The position numbers and the translations under genes were made by a program. A model generated the notes under the pieces. That model did not search any database. It saw nothing but the letters and a program-made list of their open reading frames with translations, and was not told the origin of the DNA. Shown in pieces: positions 16,382 to 25,380 of a stretch of 64,000 nucleotides of DNA (position 1 is the stretch's first letter; every line of letters starts with the position of its first letter). Source of the stretch: CAWAVN01 sp963825075 (GTDB lineage: Bacteria; Planctomycetota; Planctomycetia; Planctomycetales; Planctomycetaceae); the NCBI GenBank assembly GCA_963825075.1, contig CAWGRX010000041.1, forward strand, positions 124,001 through 188,000, given 5' to 3'.

Positions 16382-17365
16382 ATGCATCACGGTGACGTGT
16401 CCGCCGACATCGCCAAGGGACTTTTGGCTCTGAAAGAGCGGATCGCAGCGGCGAAGGTTCCGCCGTCGAAACTCGACGAGACCATCAACGTCGCGGTGTG
16501 GAACATCCGCGAGTTCGGGAAGAAGCGGCGGACGAAGCCCGCTTTGCATTACATCGCGGAAATCCTGGGGCAATTCGATTTGATCGCCCTGGTCGAGCTC
16601 CGCGACAACCTGTCCGATTTGGGCAGCGTGCTTCCCATTCTCGGTCCGAGTTGGGACGTGGTCTATTCCGACTGGATGGACGATCCCGGCGCCAACCACG
16701 AACGCATCGGGTTTTTGTACGACCAACGGGCGGTCACTTTCAACGGTCTCGCGGCGGAAGTGGATCCACCGCGAAAGAAATCGACGACCGAGTTTCTGGC
16801 AAACCAGTCCTTCTGGCGGGCGCCTTATATGTGTTCGTTCCGGGCGGGGAATTTCGACTTCATTGCCATCGCAACGCACACGCGCTGGGGTGACGGCCTC
16901 GAAGGACGCAAAGCCGAACTCCAGATGCTGGCCGACTGGATCGACACCCGATTCAAACGCAAGTACGTCGAAGACCACGACTTGATTGTGATGGGGGACT
17001 TTAACGTCCCCAAAATCGGCGATGAACTCTTCCAAGCGCTCACGAGCCGGGGGCTGCAAATCCCGCAGTCGCTGCTCGAACTCAAAGCCGGAGATCAGGT
17101 CCTGAAGGGGACGAACCTGGGCAAAACCGCCCGATACGATCAAATCCTGCACCTGCCAACGATGAAGAACCGCTTCAGCGACCGCGGCGGGACGCTCGAT
17201 TTTTTCAAAAGCGATGCGGACATCAAGACGCTGTTCCCGGGGAAGAACTACACCCGGGTGCAATTCAGTTTCCAATTGTCGGATCACTTGCCTCTTTGGG
17301 TGCAGATCAACACCGACATCGATGGCGAACGGCTCGAGCAAATCGTCCAGGACAGCAAGAGTTGA
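16382..17365 (+). CDS. Endonuclease/exonuclease/phosphatase (DNase I-like) family protein
   Basis: A 327-residue protein without signal peptide or membrane helix, hence probably cytoplasmic. The DNase I-like fold is shown by VAVWNIREFG (strand 1), DLIALVELRDN with the metal-binding Glu, the THTRWG block, GDFNVPK with the Asp-x-Asn catalytic pair and the closing SDHLPLW with Asp-His. These are the residues used by DNases, exonuclease III, inositol phosphatases and sphingomyelinases, so the substrate cannot be told. The closest-looking group is nuclease-like. It sits 27 bp after the amylase and 41 bp before the large membrane protein, which suggests a three-gene unit; why an amylase is included is unclear. 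Confidence 0.8.
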   Translation: MHHGDVSADIAKGLLALKERIAAAKVPPSKLDETINVAVWNIREFGKKRRTKPALHYIAEILGQFDLIALVELRDNLSDLGSVLPILGPSWDVVYSDWMDDPGANHERIGFLYDQRAVTFNGLAAEVDPPRKKSTTEFLANQSFWRAPYMCSFRAGNFDFIAIATHTRWGDGLEGRKAELQMLADWIDTRFKRKYVEDHDLIVMGDFNVPKIGDELFQALTSRGLQIPQSLLELKAGDQVLKGTNLGKTARYDQILHLPTMKNRFSDRGGTLDFFKSDADIKTLFPGKNYTRVQFSFQLSDHLPLWVQINTDIDGERLEQIVQDSKS

Positions 17366-17406
17366 GGTGAGGCCGGTCCGTCTGCAAACGTTTGAGAATC
17401 AGCACC

Positions 17407-20400
17407 ATGCCTGCAGAGACACCGGATTTTCAATGGTCCCACATCTTCAGCCCAGGGGTTCTGCTGCTGTTGATCGGGATCGTGGGATACATCGTCGGCG
17501 AGACGCCCTTAAAGTCCGTGCGTCCGGAAACCTCTCCCTACTCCGTCCCGCAGCCGCCCTCTCCGGAGCCGATCCGCTCGATTCACGGCCGGTTGTGGGA
17601 AGATCCGCTGACCACGTCGTACAACGACTGGAAACAGCGGGGAGCGAAGCGCGGAAACGAACCGAATCGAATTCAGGAGGCGTGGGAGTTCCTGGCTGCC
17701 GTCCTCACCGGCAAGCAGAGCAAAATCGCACTCCAGGACGAAACTCAGCAAACGCGGGAGATTCTCGGAGCCGTCCTCGAAGATGCGGAAAAAGACGAAA
17801 AGCAGGTTCTCATCCTGCCGGTTCTCATACCAGGCTCTCCCTACGTGGACGACGGCGAGTTGCGGATCCGCATGCGGTACGCCGTCCTCTCCGCCCTGGC
17901 GACCTGCGGCTACCGGCTGAGTTTTCCCCAACGGATGAGTTACGTCCTCGTGCCCGTTGAAATCGATCAGATCGAGGTCCACCAGCACATCAACCAGGAA
18001 CTGCTCGTGCCGATCAAGCTCTTCGGTCGCAGCAACGCGTCTGTAAGCGGCGAAAACGGGCGGTACGATTCTATCTGCGTTCTGTGGATCAACGAACTTC
18101 AACTGGGGGACCGTCCGCTGGCGGTCATCGGGCAGATCGTCGAGCACTTGTTCGGCACCGTGACCGACGACCCCTTTGCCGGTTTTTGGAAATGGTTTTC
18201 CGGTGGCTCTCGTTCCCGCCGCGTGGCGCCCGAACTCCGCATCCTGGGACCCGTAGGCTCTGATGGTCTCTTCGCCATTGCGCGGGAAAGCAACGAATGG
18301 GACAACTGGGGGGGGCTTTCTCTCAAAGGGGCGAGCCGAGGCACCATTTACCAGCATGTCATCGGCAGGGACTATTTCCAGAAATACAAGACGCGAATCT
18401 ATTCGCCGCGGGCGACGATTTCCAGCGGGCAAGACACAGAGTCGATGACTTACTACGACGAACTGACGGCAAACGAGCCAAATCCAAAGACCGGCATTCA
18501 ATCGGTCGTGCGGACCATCGGCACCGATGCCATGTTGGTCAAATCGCTCAAGAAGGAATTGGCCCTGAGGGGGAAATGGATCAACGAACAATCCTCCGGT
18601 CCCGTGCCAATCGTGCTGGTGACCGAAGTCGATACGCGATACGGTGAGGCGTTCCCCCATGCGTTCGAAGACGAACTCTGCGCCGGCAAAGACGCGCGCT
18701 ACAAACTGCAAGTGAGGACGTTCAAATACGAGCGGGGTATCGACGGCAAACTTCCCGGCACCGCTCCCGAACAGTCTGACAAGGCCTCCAACCGCAATGA
18801 TGCTTCCGCGATTCAGCCGGAATCCGCGACGGCCGACGAGCGATCGACGGGCCGGTCCCAGGTCGATTATCTCCGCCGACTGGAATCGAAACTGGTGGCG
18901 CTCGATGGGGACCTCCGCCGCCAAGGACGGCCGGGGATTCAGGCGGTCGGCGTTGTGGGAACGGACGTGTATGACAAACTGCTGGTCCTGCGCCCTGCGA
19001 AAGCGGTTTCCTGATGTCTGCTTTTTCACAACGGACCTGGATGCCGAACTATCGCACAAGAGTGAATCGAATACCGCCCGCAACCTGGTCGTCGCATCGC
19101 ACTTCGGTTTGACGTTGAACCCCGACCTCCAACGCGAGGTGCCGCCGTTCCGCGACAGTTATCAGACGTCGCTCTACTTCGCCTCGCTGTTGGCGCTGGA
19201 GGACAAAGCGGCCATCGGCGCGCTTGAGGACCATCACGCGCTTGGCGATCCTTGGGGAATTCGCGAATGGACGTCCTCGGAAACGGACAAAGAGGGCGAG
19301 GAATCGAAATCGCGCCTGAATCCACTCGTCTTCGAACTCGGCCGGCACGGCCCCTACCAGTTGACGATGACCGGCCCCGACACTGCCGATTCCGTGGACG
19401 CGGCCGTTCATCCCCGCAGTCCCAGGGAACGGCCCTGGTTGACTAGGGTCCGGTTCGTGGCTTTGCTGCTTGCGTCGCTGGCGATGCTGGCGTGTTTGTC
19501 CGCTTTCGTGGCACCGGTGCGCGGGGCCGTGCTGTCCGCTGGGAATAGCATTCGCCGCCGTTGGAGTAACCAAAAAAAAGGGGAAGCGATCGCGATTTTC
19601 GCCGGCATTCTGCTTCTCTTGTTTGGCCCGGTGCTCTTAATCGCTCTCAATCACACAGCCGTGAATGGCGAACCGTTCGCGTGGGACGAAGGGATCAGCC
19701 TCTGGCCGGCGACCCTTATCCGCTACATTGTTGTGCTGAGTGCCCTCTTTCTCTGGTGGCTTTGCCAGAAGGATTTGTCCGAGAACGAGAGCCGGCTCAG
19801 CGAAAAATACGCGGGGAAGAAACGCGAGAAATCGCTTTCTTTGTGGAGTTTGATTAGAACGGGGCTGAGCGGTGCCTTCTGGAACCCCCGGTTGCGTGAA
19901 TTTCTGAAATCGAAAACAGAGAAAGGTAAGCCACAGGGAGACGAAGCCCCCATTCTGTCGTTCCTTTACCCCTGGGCGTGGCGCGAGAAACAGAACTCGG
20001 GAAGCAACCAGGCGCCAGGTCAGGAGCAGCAGACACAGAAGCAAACACCGGCAAAGAAGAAAAAGAAGAAGCAAACAAAGAAACAGACAAAAGCGCAGGC
20101 GCGGGCACAGACAACAAAGCCGACACAGAAGCCGATACAGAAACCGCCCACAGCGACAGAACTGTTTGACGAATATGTTGAACGCGGTTCGCTGCCATTT
20201 CGGCTGGCGCGCTCGATCCGGCTTTCCTTGTTCTATCTCGTGTTCGCTTCGGTCCTGATGGGAGCCTGGCCGGCCGGGCGGCCGACCCGCCCTTACCGCG
20301 GTCCCTGGTCCAATTGGGTTTCCGAGATCGTGCTGCTGCTCGCGGTCGTCCTGATGGTGTGGCTGGTCTTCTTCGTCCTCGACCGCATGCAGCTTTGCCG

Positions 20401-20968
20401 GCGGTTCGTCCGCTTGCTGCAAGACAGTGGCGCCGACTGGGAGTCCAACGAAGTGCGCCGTTTGCGTGAGTCGCGAGGCGTGGAAAATGATGATGAGCCG
20501 ACCGGCAAATTGATCGCAGGCCGGCTGGTCACCGTTCGCGTGATCGCCGAACACACGAACGCGGTTATGAAAATCATATACTATCCCTTCATCGTCGTGC
20601 TGTTGATGCTGGTGGCCCGCACGTCCCTGTTCGACTATCTCAACCTGCCGGTCCCGTTGATCCTGATCTTTTTGCTGCTGTTCGGGGCGCTGGTGTGGAG
20701 CGCGTACGAGGTGCGTCTCGCGGCCCGCGCGGCGCGGGAAGAAATCATCTCTCAAATGCGCGGCACTCTGACCAAAACGCTCGCCGACAAATCCCAATCG
20801 CCGCGAGTCGAGCAGATCAAGCTGTTCATTACGGAAATTCAGCACGAGCAACGGGGCGCCTACGGACCGATCGTGCGGGACCCGATTGTCGGTTCACTGG
20901 CTCTCGTTTTTGGAGGCAGCGGTGGTCTGCTCCTGATCCAGCGATTCCTGCCGCATGTCATCTTCTAA
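17407..20968 (+). CDS. Very large multi-membrane protein with an extramembrane ligand-binding-like region (one apparent frameshift)
   Basis: A protein of about 1,185 residues. It has one membrane helix near residues 18-34 and then a soluble region of about 600 residues. That region contains IQAVGVVGTDVYDKLLVLR, CFFTTDLDAEL, RNLVVASHFGL and PPFRDSYQTS. This strand/helix rhythm recalls type I periplasmic-binding folds, but no family name is claimed. Several membrane helices and a Lys/Gln/Thr-rich linker follow at about 20020-20150. The frame changes near 18997, where dropping one C from CGCCCTGCG joins VLRLRKRFPDV. The start ATG at 17407 is preferred over TTG 17392. It follows the phosphoesterase by 41 bp. 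The function is unknown; it could be a sensor or effector working with its neighbour. Confidence 0.7.
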
Positions 20969-21045
20969 CGGGTGGAGAATTGAGTATGGCAAATGCTATC
21001 CTCTATTCTCCACGCTCTGCCTTCACTCATTTCGCGCATTCAGCA

Positions 21046-21885
21046 ATGAATCCAAAAATCGCATGTTTTACCAACAGTTACGGCCGGTTCGGCGGCGAGG
21101 CGGCATTGGCCCATCTGCCGGCGGTGGGGATCGAATGGCTCGAATTGCCAATCCGCACTGATTCGGGGCCGGGCTTTTTTGGGGATCGGCCGCTCGTCAC
21201 AGTCGAGGCCAACTCCGCCGAAATTGCAGCGCTCCAACATCGGATCACCAAAGCGGGTTTGCGAATCTCGAGCTGCAATGTCACCAGCGGAAATCCGCTC
21301 GATCCCAGAGTGCTAAGGGTCACCAAACAGAAACTGGACATCGCCGCGAACTTCGGTGTGGAATTGGTTGTCGGCGGAGCCGGGGAAGCCCAGACCGAAG
21401 CCGACCGCGAAACGCTGTATCGGCATCTGACAGAGATCGGCGATCACGCGGCCGGTTTGGGATTGGTGTATTGCTTTGAAACGCATCCCGGCCTCTGCCA
21501 GCATCCCGATTCCATGTGCGAAACGATGGAGCGATTGGATCATCCGCATCTCAAATTGAATTTCGACACCGGCAACGTGCTTTACTATAACGAAGGCGTG
21601 GATGTGCTCCAGGCTCTCCGGCAGGTGCGGGAGCACGTCCGGCACGTGCATTTGAAAGACACCAACGGCCGGTATCGCGATTGGCATTTCCCCGCCTTGG
21701 GAGCCGGCGGTGCCGTGGACTTTGCAAGCGTCAAACGGATCTTGGATGAGGTGAATTACACTGGGCCTTATAGTCTTGAGATCGAAGGCATGGAAGGCGA
21801 ACCAGAATTGGCACTGGCCGACTATCAAACCCGCATCGCGGACAGCCTGGACCACCTCAAAAACTGCGGCTTTGTTCCGGTGTAG
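21046..21885 (+). CDS. Sugar phosphate isomerase/epimerase-like TIM-barrel protein
   Basis: A 279-residue protein of the xylose isomerase-like/AP endonuclease 2 TIM-barrel superfamily. Visible blocks are the first strand KIACFTNSYGRFGG, the metal-ligand strands YCFETHPG (Glu, His) and LKLNFDTGNV (Asp), HVHLKDT (His), and SLEIEGMEG with the final Glu. These are the divalent-metal ligands of the family. It probably interconverts a sugar or inosose derivative in the cytoplasm. The start at 21046 matches the first strand; the frame extends upstream across the previous stop region without homology. It lies 77 bp after the membrane protein and may be separately transcribed. Confidence 0.8.
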   Translation: MNPKIACFTNSYGRFGGEAALAHLPAVGIEWLELPIRTDSGPGFFGDRPLVTVEANSAEIAALQHRITKAGLRISSCNVTSGNPLDPRVLRVTKQKLDIAANFGVELVVGGAGEAQTEADRETLYRHLTEIGDHAAGLGLVYCFETHPGLCQHPDSMCETMERLDHPHLKLNFDTGNVLYYNEGVDVLQALRQVREHVRHVHLKDTNGRYRDWHFPALGAGGAVDFASVKRILDEVNYTGPYSLEIEGMEGEPELALADYQTRIADSLDHLKNCGFVPV

Positions 21886-21913
21886 CGGCGTTGAATTGGA
21901 TCGGCGACTGTCT

Positions 21914-21995
21914 ATCAGCCGGCACAGGCGAGCGTCCGGTTCATCATGATCCAGAGAAAATGACATAAACCGGGTCTAGCGCCCTGCGGCTAATG
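21914..21995 (+). repeat. Dispersed intergenic repeat, copy 2
   Basis: Begins ATCAGCCGGCACAGGCGAGC and ends CTAGCGCCCTGCGGCTAATGA, with a longer spacer than the other copies. Same orientation as copy 1. It separates the convergent isomerase gene and the minus-strand gene at 22008. Confidence 0.75.
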
Positions 21996-22007
21996 AATGC
22001 TCCTGAT

Positions 22008-23189
22008 TCAGCGGCCGAGGTTGCCGAGTTTGAGGGTCGTAATCCACACGAACGGCTGGCCGAGTTCGTCGATTTTCAAGTCATAGGTCAGGCGGTTCGG
22101 ATTCGTGACGCCGCGGAGGAGCAGGCTCCAGGAGGTTTTGCGGGGCGGATAGTTCACGCGCGTTTTTTTCAGGTCGATTCCGTGGGCTTCGATGCGGTAA
22201 TGATCGTAGCGGACCGGGATTTTCGTTTTGACCGAGATCGCGGTCAGGACGTCGAGGATCGGCAGGTTGTCCAGATCGACGGGTACGAGTTCAAACAGGC
22301 TGGGGGCCGTCTTTTGCTTCGAGTTCTTGAGTTGCCAACCCACCGGCCAGACTTCGGTGGTTTCTTGCAAAGGGAAGACGGCGATTTCGATTTCGCCGGA
22401 AGGCTTCCGGACGGGCCGAAAGCCCAAGCCGTATTCGTTGAGCAGCATGGCAAACGCGGTGCCGCGGGAAAAACTTTCCAGCGACTGCCGAAAGTCAGCC
22501 CGGTGGGGAAATTCGGACTTGAGCCAATCCGTCGCGTCCTTGGTCATCTGGACGGCGTACTTGGCGGGGATGCCCAAGTCCAGGATGGCTTTTTCCAGCG
22601 GCTGGTCTTTGATCGGCTTATCGACTTTTTCCGAAAACGCTTTGTAGAACTCGCCGAATTGCTGCTGATTGAGTCCCCACAGCGGCTGGCCGGCGGGGTT
22701 GCCTTGCTTGCCGAACTTTTTGAGGTCCTCGAAATACTGTTTCAGATTGGAAGCCTGATCGCGGGAAAAAACTTTATCCGGGAGCACGATCCGGCCCTGA
22801 CGGTCGAGCCGGCCGATCACGGTCACCCGGCGAAACGTGCCGACTTCGTCTTGTTTGACTTCGGGCTTGTCGTTGATGTTGCCCGTGCGGATTCGCACGT
22901 CCACGCCCATCTGCTGAAAGATCGGCCGCCACATCTGGGCCTGGAATCCCACGCCTTCCTTGCCAGCGACCAATTCCACGGACAGCAGCGTCTTCGATTG
23001 ATCGGATTTCTGGGTGGCTCGCGATTTCAAGCGAGAGGTGGCGCGGCGGGGATCGTTCGGTCCGGGGAGAACCTTATACCGCTGCGCCAATACTTGCACC
23101 GGACCCGCCAACACGCAGCACGCGAAGAGAGTTCCGCAGAGAATGTTCCGTGAAATGCCGATGCCGACGGTTCGCGTGGTGTGTTCCAT
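22008..23189 (-). CDS. Secreted hypothetical protein
   Basis: A 393-residue protein with a signal peptide (about residues 1-35, ending VQVLAQ). The mature part begins with a basic stretch RRATSRLKSRATQK. It then has a mixed alpha/beta region with the recognisable segments VELVAGKEGVGFQAQMWRPI and GRLDRQGRIVLPDKVF. The C-terminus has a secretin/TonB short N-terminal-like rhythm: LPILDVLTAISVKTKIPVRY and SWSLLLRGVTNPNRLTYDLK. That last part resembles the small domain in which conserved hydrophobic strands pack around 'v-L-d-v-L'. I would not assign a function. No partner genes: the flanking genes are convergent on one side and far on the other. Confidence 0.75.
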   Translation of the reverse strand: MEHTTRTVGIGISRNILCGTLFACCVLAGPVQVLAQRYKVLPGPNDPRRATSRLKSRATQKSDQSKTLLSVELVAGKEGVGFQAQMWRPIFQQMGVDVRIRTGNINDKPEVKQDEVGTFRRVTVIGRLDRQGRIVLPDKVFSRDQASNLKQYFEDLKKFGKQGNPAGQPLWGLNQQQFGEFYKAFSEKVDKPIKDQPLEKAILDLGIPAKYAVQMTKDATDWLKSEFPHRADFRQSLESFSRGTAFAMLLNEYGLGFRPVRKPSGEIEIAVFPLQETTEVWPVGWQLKNSKQKTAPSLFELVPVDLDNLPILDVLTAISVKTKIPVRYDHYRIEAHGIDLKKTRVNYPPRKTSWSLLLRGVTNPNRLTYDLKIDELGQPFVWITTLKLGNLGR

Positions 23190-23466
23190 GACCTTTCTCC
23201 TGTGCTGCCAAAAGTCTATCTCGCTGTTCTCCGACTTGAACGTGATTCTTCGCTCCGTTTTTGATTCGCTTTGGGGGCTTACGATCCCGATCGAGTTGCT
23301 CCATTACAAGAAGAAAACCCATCCCAATCCACATCAACACCATGATGCATCGCATGCAACCCGATTGTTGGGCGTCGGCCATTTGGATCTTATAGTTTTG
23401 GTAGAGGCTCCATGCTAGGATTGAATTTGGTATTCCGAAGCAAAGAGCTGAAAAAACCAAGCACAA
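23074..23466 (-). CDS. Possible small membrane protein, TTG start (doubtful)
   Basis: A frame opening with TTG at 23466, five bases after a good AAGGGGGA ribosome-binding site, encodes two hydrophobic segments: LVFSALCFGIPNSILAW and CIMVLMWIGMGFLLVM. They are followed by a basic tail (DRDRKPPKRIKN). The final third overlaps the next gene by 116 bp and has a noncoding look, so the true product may end earlier through another indel. No family is recognised. Confidence 0.25.
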   Translation of the reverse strand: MCLVFSALCFGIPNSILAWSLYQNYKIQMADAQQSGCMRCIMVLMWIGMGFLLVMEQLDRDRKPPKRIKNGAKNHVQVGEQRDRLLAAQEKGHGTHHANRRHRHFTEHSLRNSLRVLRVGGSGASIGAAV

Positions 23467-23699
23467 ATCCCCCTTGTAAACTCCCTAAACAAACACATAG
23501 AACATGCCAACTGAAAAAGTTAGACTCCCATAAACGGAGCGAGGGTTGACCTCGATAGGCGGTATCTTTCGCTCTCTCCGTTCGTTTTTGGGCATTACCT
23601 TACCACCAAAGTGTGGCGCGGGATCCTAGTCCGGCTTTCCCAACCCTCCATTCTAGTTCGCATTCCGGGCCGGCGAAAGGCGGTTTGTCGGAGAGGCGA
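23467..23699. other. Noncoding remainder of a 600-bp gap
   Basis: Apart from the doubtful small frame to its left and the terminator to its right, nothing is recognised here. No RNA gene or repeat matches the other intergenic elements of the window. Confidence 0.5.
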
Positions 23700-23748
23700 A
23701 TAGAAACAAGCCAACCCCGCGGCGGCGCAAGGCCGGGCGGGGCTGGCT
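23700..23748 (-). terminator. Rho-independent terminator after the thioredoxin/YHS-like gene
   Basis: A 12-position stem with one mismatch (AGCCAACCCCGC at 23709-23720 against GCGGGGCTGGCT at 23737-23748). Read on the minus strand it is followed by TTGTTTCTATTC. It lies 41 bp beyond the stop of the minus-strand gene at 23790. Confidence 0.7.
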
Positions 23749-23789
23749 CGGGCTAAAGCAGCCTGACCTGTTTTCTGCGGTTGGGCAGA

Positions 23790-24695
23790 TCAGCGGCTGA
23801 CGAATTGTTCGATCTCTTCCACTTCCACTGCAAACTGCTTGTCGGCATAGTAAGCGGGGTTTTGGAGGAACTCGGTCCGGTTGGCTTCGCTGGCCAATAG
23901 GTACACCTGATCGCGGAAAAACACGCCATGCTGGATTTGGCCTTTCACGGCCCGGCCTTCGTCGGCGAGGATCACCGGATCGCAGCCCAACAGCCGCGGG
24001 GCATAGCGGGCGGGATCGGCTTGGAAGAAATCTTTCTCTTCCAGGCTGACGAAGCGGTAGGTCACGCCCAAATAGTCGGCTTCAAATTTCGGGCGGCCTT
24101 TCTTCCAGAGTTTGCCGGTATTGAGGGCCACGGGGCTATAGCCGTCCAATCCCAGGAATTTGGCTCCGGGCTTGGCCGCGATTGCCGGGCCATTCTTTGA
24201 GGAAGAATTCTTGGATGTTTTGGCGATGTTCTGCCCTGGCTTGCCAGGGTATTTGGCGCCGAGCCGTTCCAGGCGGGAAATATAGGCGGACTCACTGGTC
24301 GCCCCGACATAGCGGGTTTCGACTTTGCCTTCCGGGCTGACCATTACGTCAGTCGGAAAGCCCGAAACGCCGAACCGCGCGCGAAGACTAGGCTGATGGT
24401 CGGCATTGACCTTCACGCCCACCACGTCCGCACCCAATCGGCGAACCACGCCCGGCTGGTTGAGGACGCTGCGTTCCATCTGCTGGCAGGGGCCGCACCA
24501 GTCGGCGTAAAAATGGATCACCAAGGGTTTACCCAAGGCTTTCGCCTCGGTTTCAGCTTTGGCAAAACTCGTATGCCAACCGGATTTCTGCATCGGCTGT
24601 TCAGGCGCAGACGAACGATCGGCAAAAACAGAAGAGACGAGGCTCAACGAAAGACTGCAAATGATGGTCGCGGTGAGCAAACGAGAAGGTTGCAT
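23790..24695 (-). CDS. Exported thioredoxin-fold protein with YHS-like C-terminal domain
   Basis: A 301-residue protein with a signal peptide (cleavage near SSVFA, residue 25). Residues 35-140 form a thioredoxin domain with the active site WCGPC (Cys67, Cys70) in VIHFYADWCGPCQQMERS and the cis-proline strand GFPTDVMV. A Lys/Ser-rich linker leads to a C-terminal region: LDGYSPVALNTGKLWKKG, YLGVTYRFVSLEEKDFF, then a second half with VFFRDQVYLLASEANRTEFL and NPAYYA. This pattern of 'GYSPVAL...G.....Y.GV.YRF' is that of YHS-like domains, here apparently duplicated. Expected to be a periplasmic thiol-disulphide protein, with the second domain perhaps binding metal or a partner. Own terminator at 23700-23748. 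Confidence 0.8.
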   Translation of the reverse strand: MQPSRLLTATIICSLSLSLVSSVFADRSSAPEQPMQKSGWHTSFAKAETEAKALGKPLVIHFYADWCGPCQQMERSVLNQPGVVRRLGADVVGVKVNADHQPSLRARFGVSGFPTDVMVSPEGKVETRYVGATSESAYISRLERLGAKYPGKPGQNIAKTSKNSSSKNGPAIAAKPGAKFLGLDGYSPVALNTGKLWKKGRPKFEADYLGVTYRFVSLEEKDFFQADPARYAPRLLGCDPVILADEGRAVKGQIQHGVFFRDQVYLLASEANRTEFLQNPAYYADKQFAVEVEEIEQFVSR

Positions 24696-25380
24696 CGCGG
24701 ACTCCTTTTCCTGTCAAAATGGCGAGGAACATCCTCGCTGGGAGATAAGACACTCCTCGAACCCCGTACCTCAAGCCTTGGCGACGAACCGAGATGATGC
24801 GTCGAATGGCGCGACCCAACACGAATTGAAAAAGGAGAATTGACGGCCATCCGGAAATTGCCGCGAGCCAACCCAACTCGGCGAGCAGTTTTCGCAGGTC
24901 CCGCTGCGAAGATGGCGGTCCAGATTTGAAGAAATCGAGGTCGGTGTGAAAAGCCTCTGGCGGGTGAGGGGTTTGGGGAGAAACAAATTAGCTGGAGAGG
25001 CTAGCCGGATTAAATGGACTTGTCAAAGTCGAACAGGCGAATTTTCACAAGAAAAATAGAAAAAAATCCGGGAGATTAAGAATGGCAGCTTAGGGGATTA
25101 GGGAAGAGGTGACACCAGTGCATTCCTGATGTCAAATTGCACGGTTTGTGGAATTTACGGGCGGGCAAAACTTGGTAGCGGCGGGAGTTTTTTGGGAGGA
25201 TGGCCTAATGTGGGAGCGGGATTTTAGAAACCCAGCAAGTGAAGCAGAACTGAAAATGGCCCGCGAAGTGGGAATTTTCGCAACTCTCTGATAGGCTTGG
25301 GACTTACGTGAAAAAATTTTCTCCGGTCCGTATCGGAACCACTGAACGCTTCTGGGCATAGAACAAGCGAGGCCATTGCT
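24696..25380. other. Intergenic region, 685 bp, nothing recognised
   Basis: This divergent gap separates the minus-strand thioredoxin gene from the plus-strand amidohydrolase gene. I see no gene, RNA, repeat or clear hairpin. It must hold the two divergent promoters, but no -35/-10 pair stood out. Confidence 0.5.

Noticed and set aside
15212..17341. A 709-codon open frame on the minus strand across the amylase and phosphoesterase genes
   Set aside because: It is an antisense shadow of two genes with clear catalytic motifs; its translation is Arg/Val/Asp-rich without any family pattern.
18620..19080. Split of the large membrane protein into two genes
   Set aside because: The second part has no credible start or ribosome-binding site, and the sequence across 18997 is continuous after removing one C.
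14566..21995. Genomic island bounded by direct repeats (copies 1 and 2)
   Set aside because: The same repeat occurs at 57.7 and 63.8 kb in ordinary intergenic places, so flanking copies do not mark an island. No integrase, and codon use looks like the neighbours.
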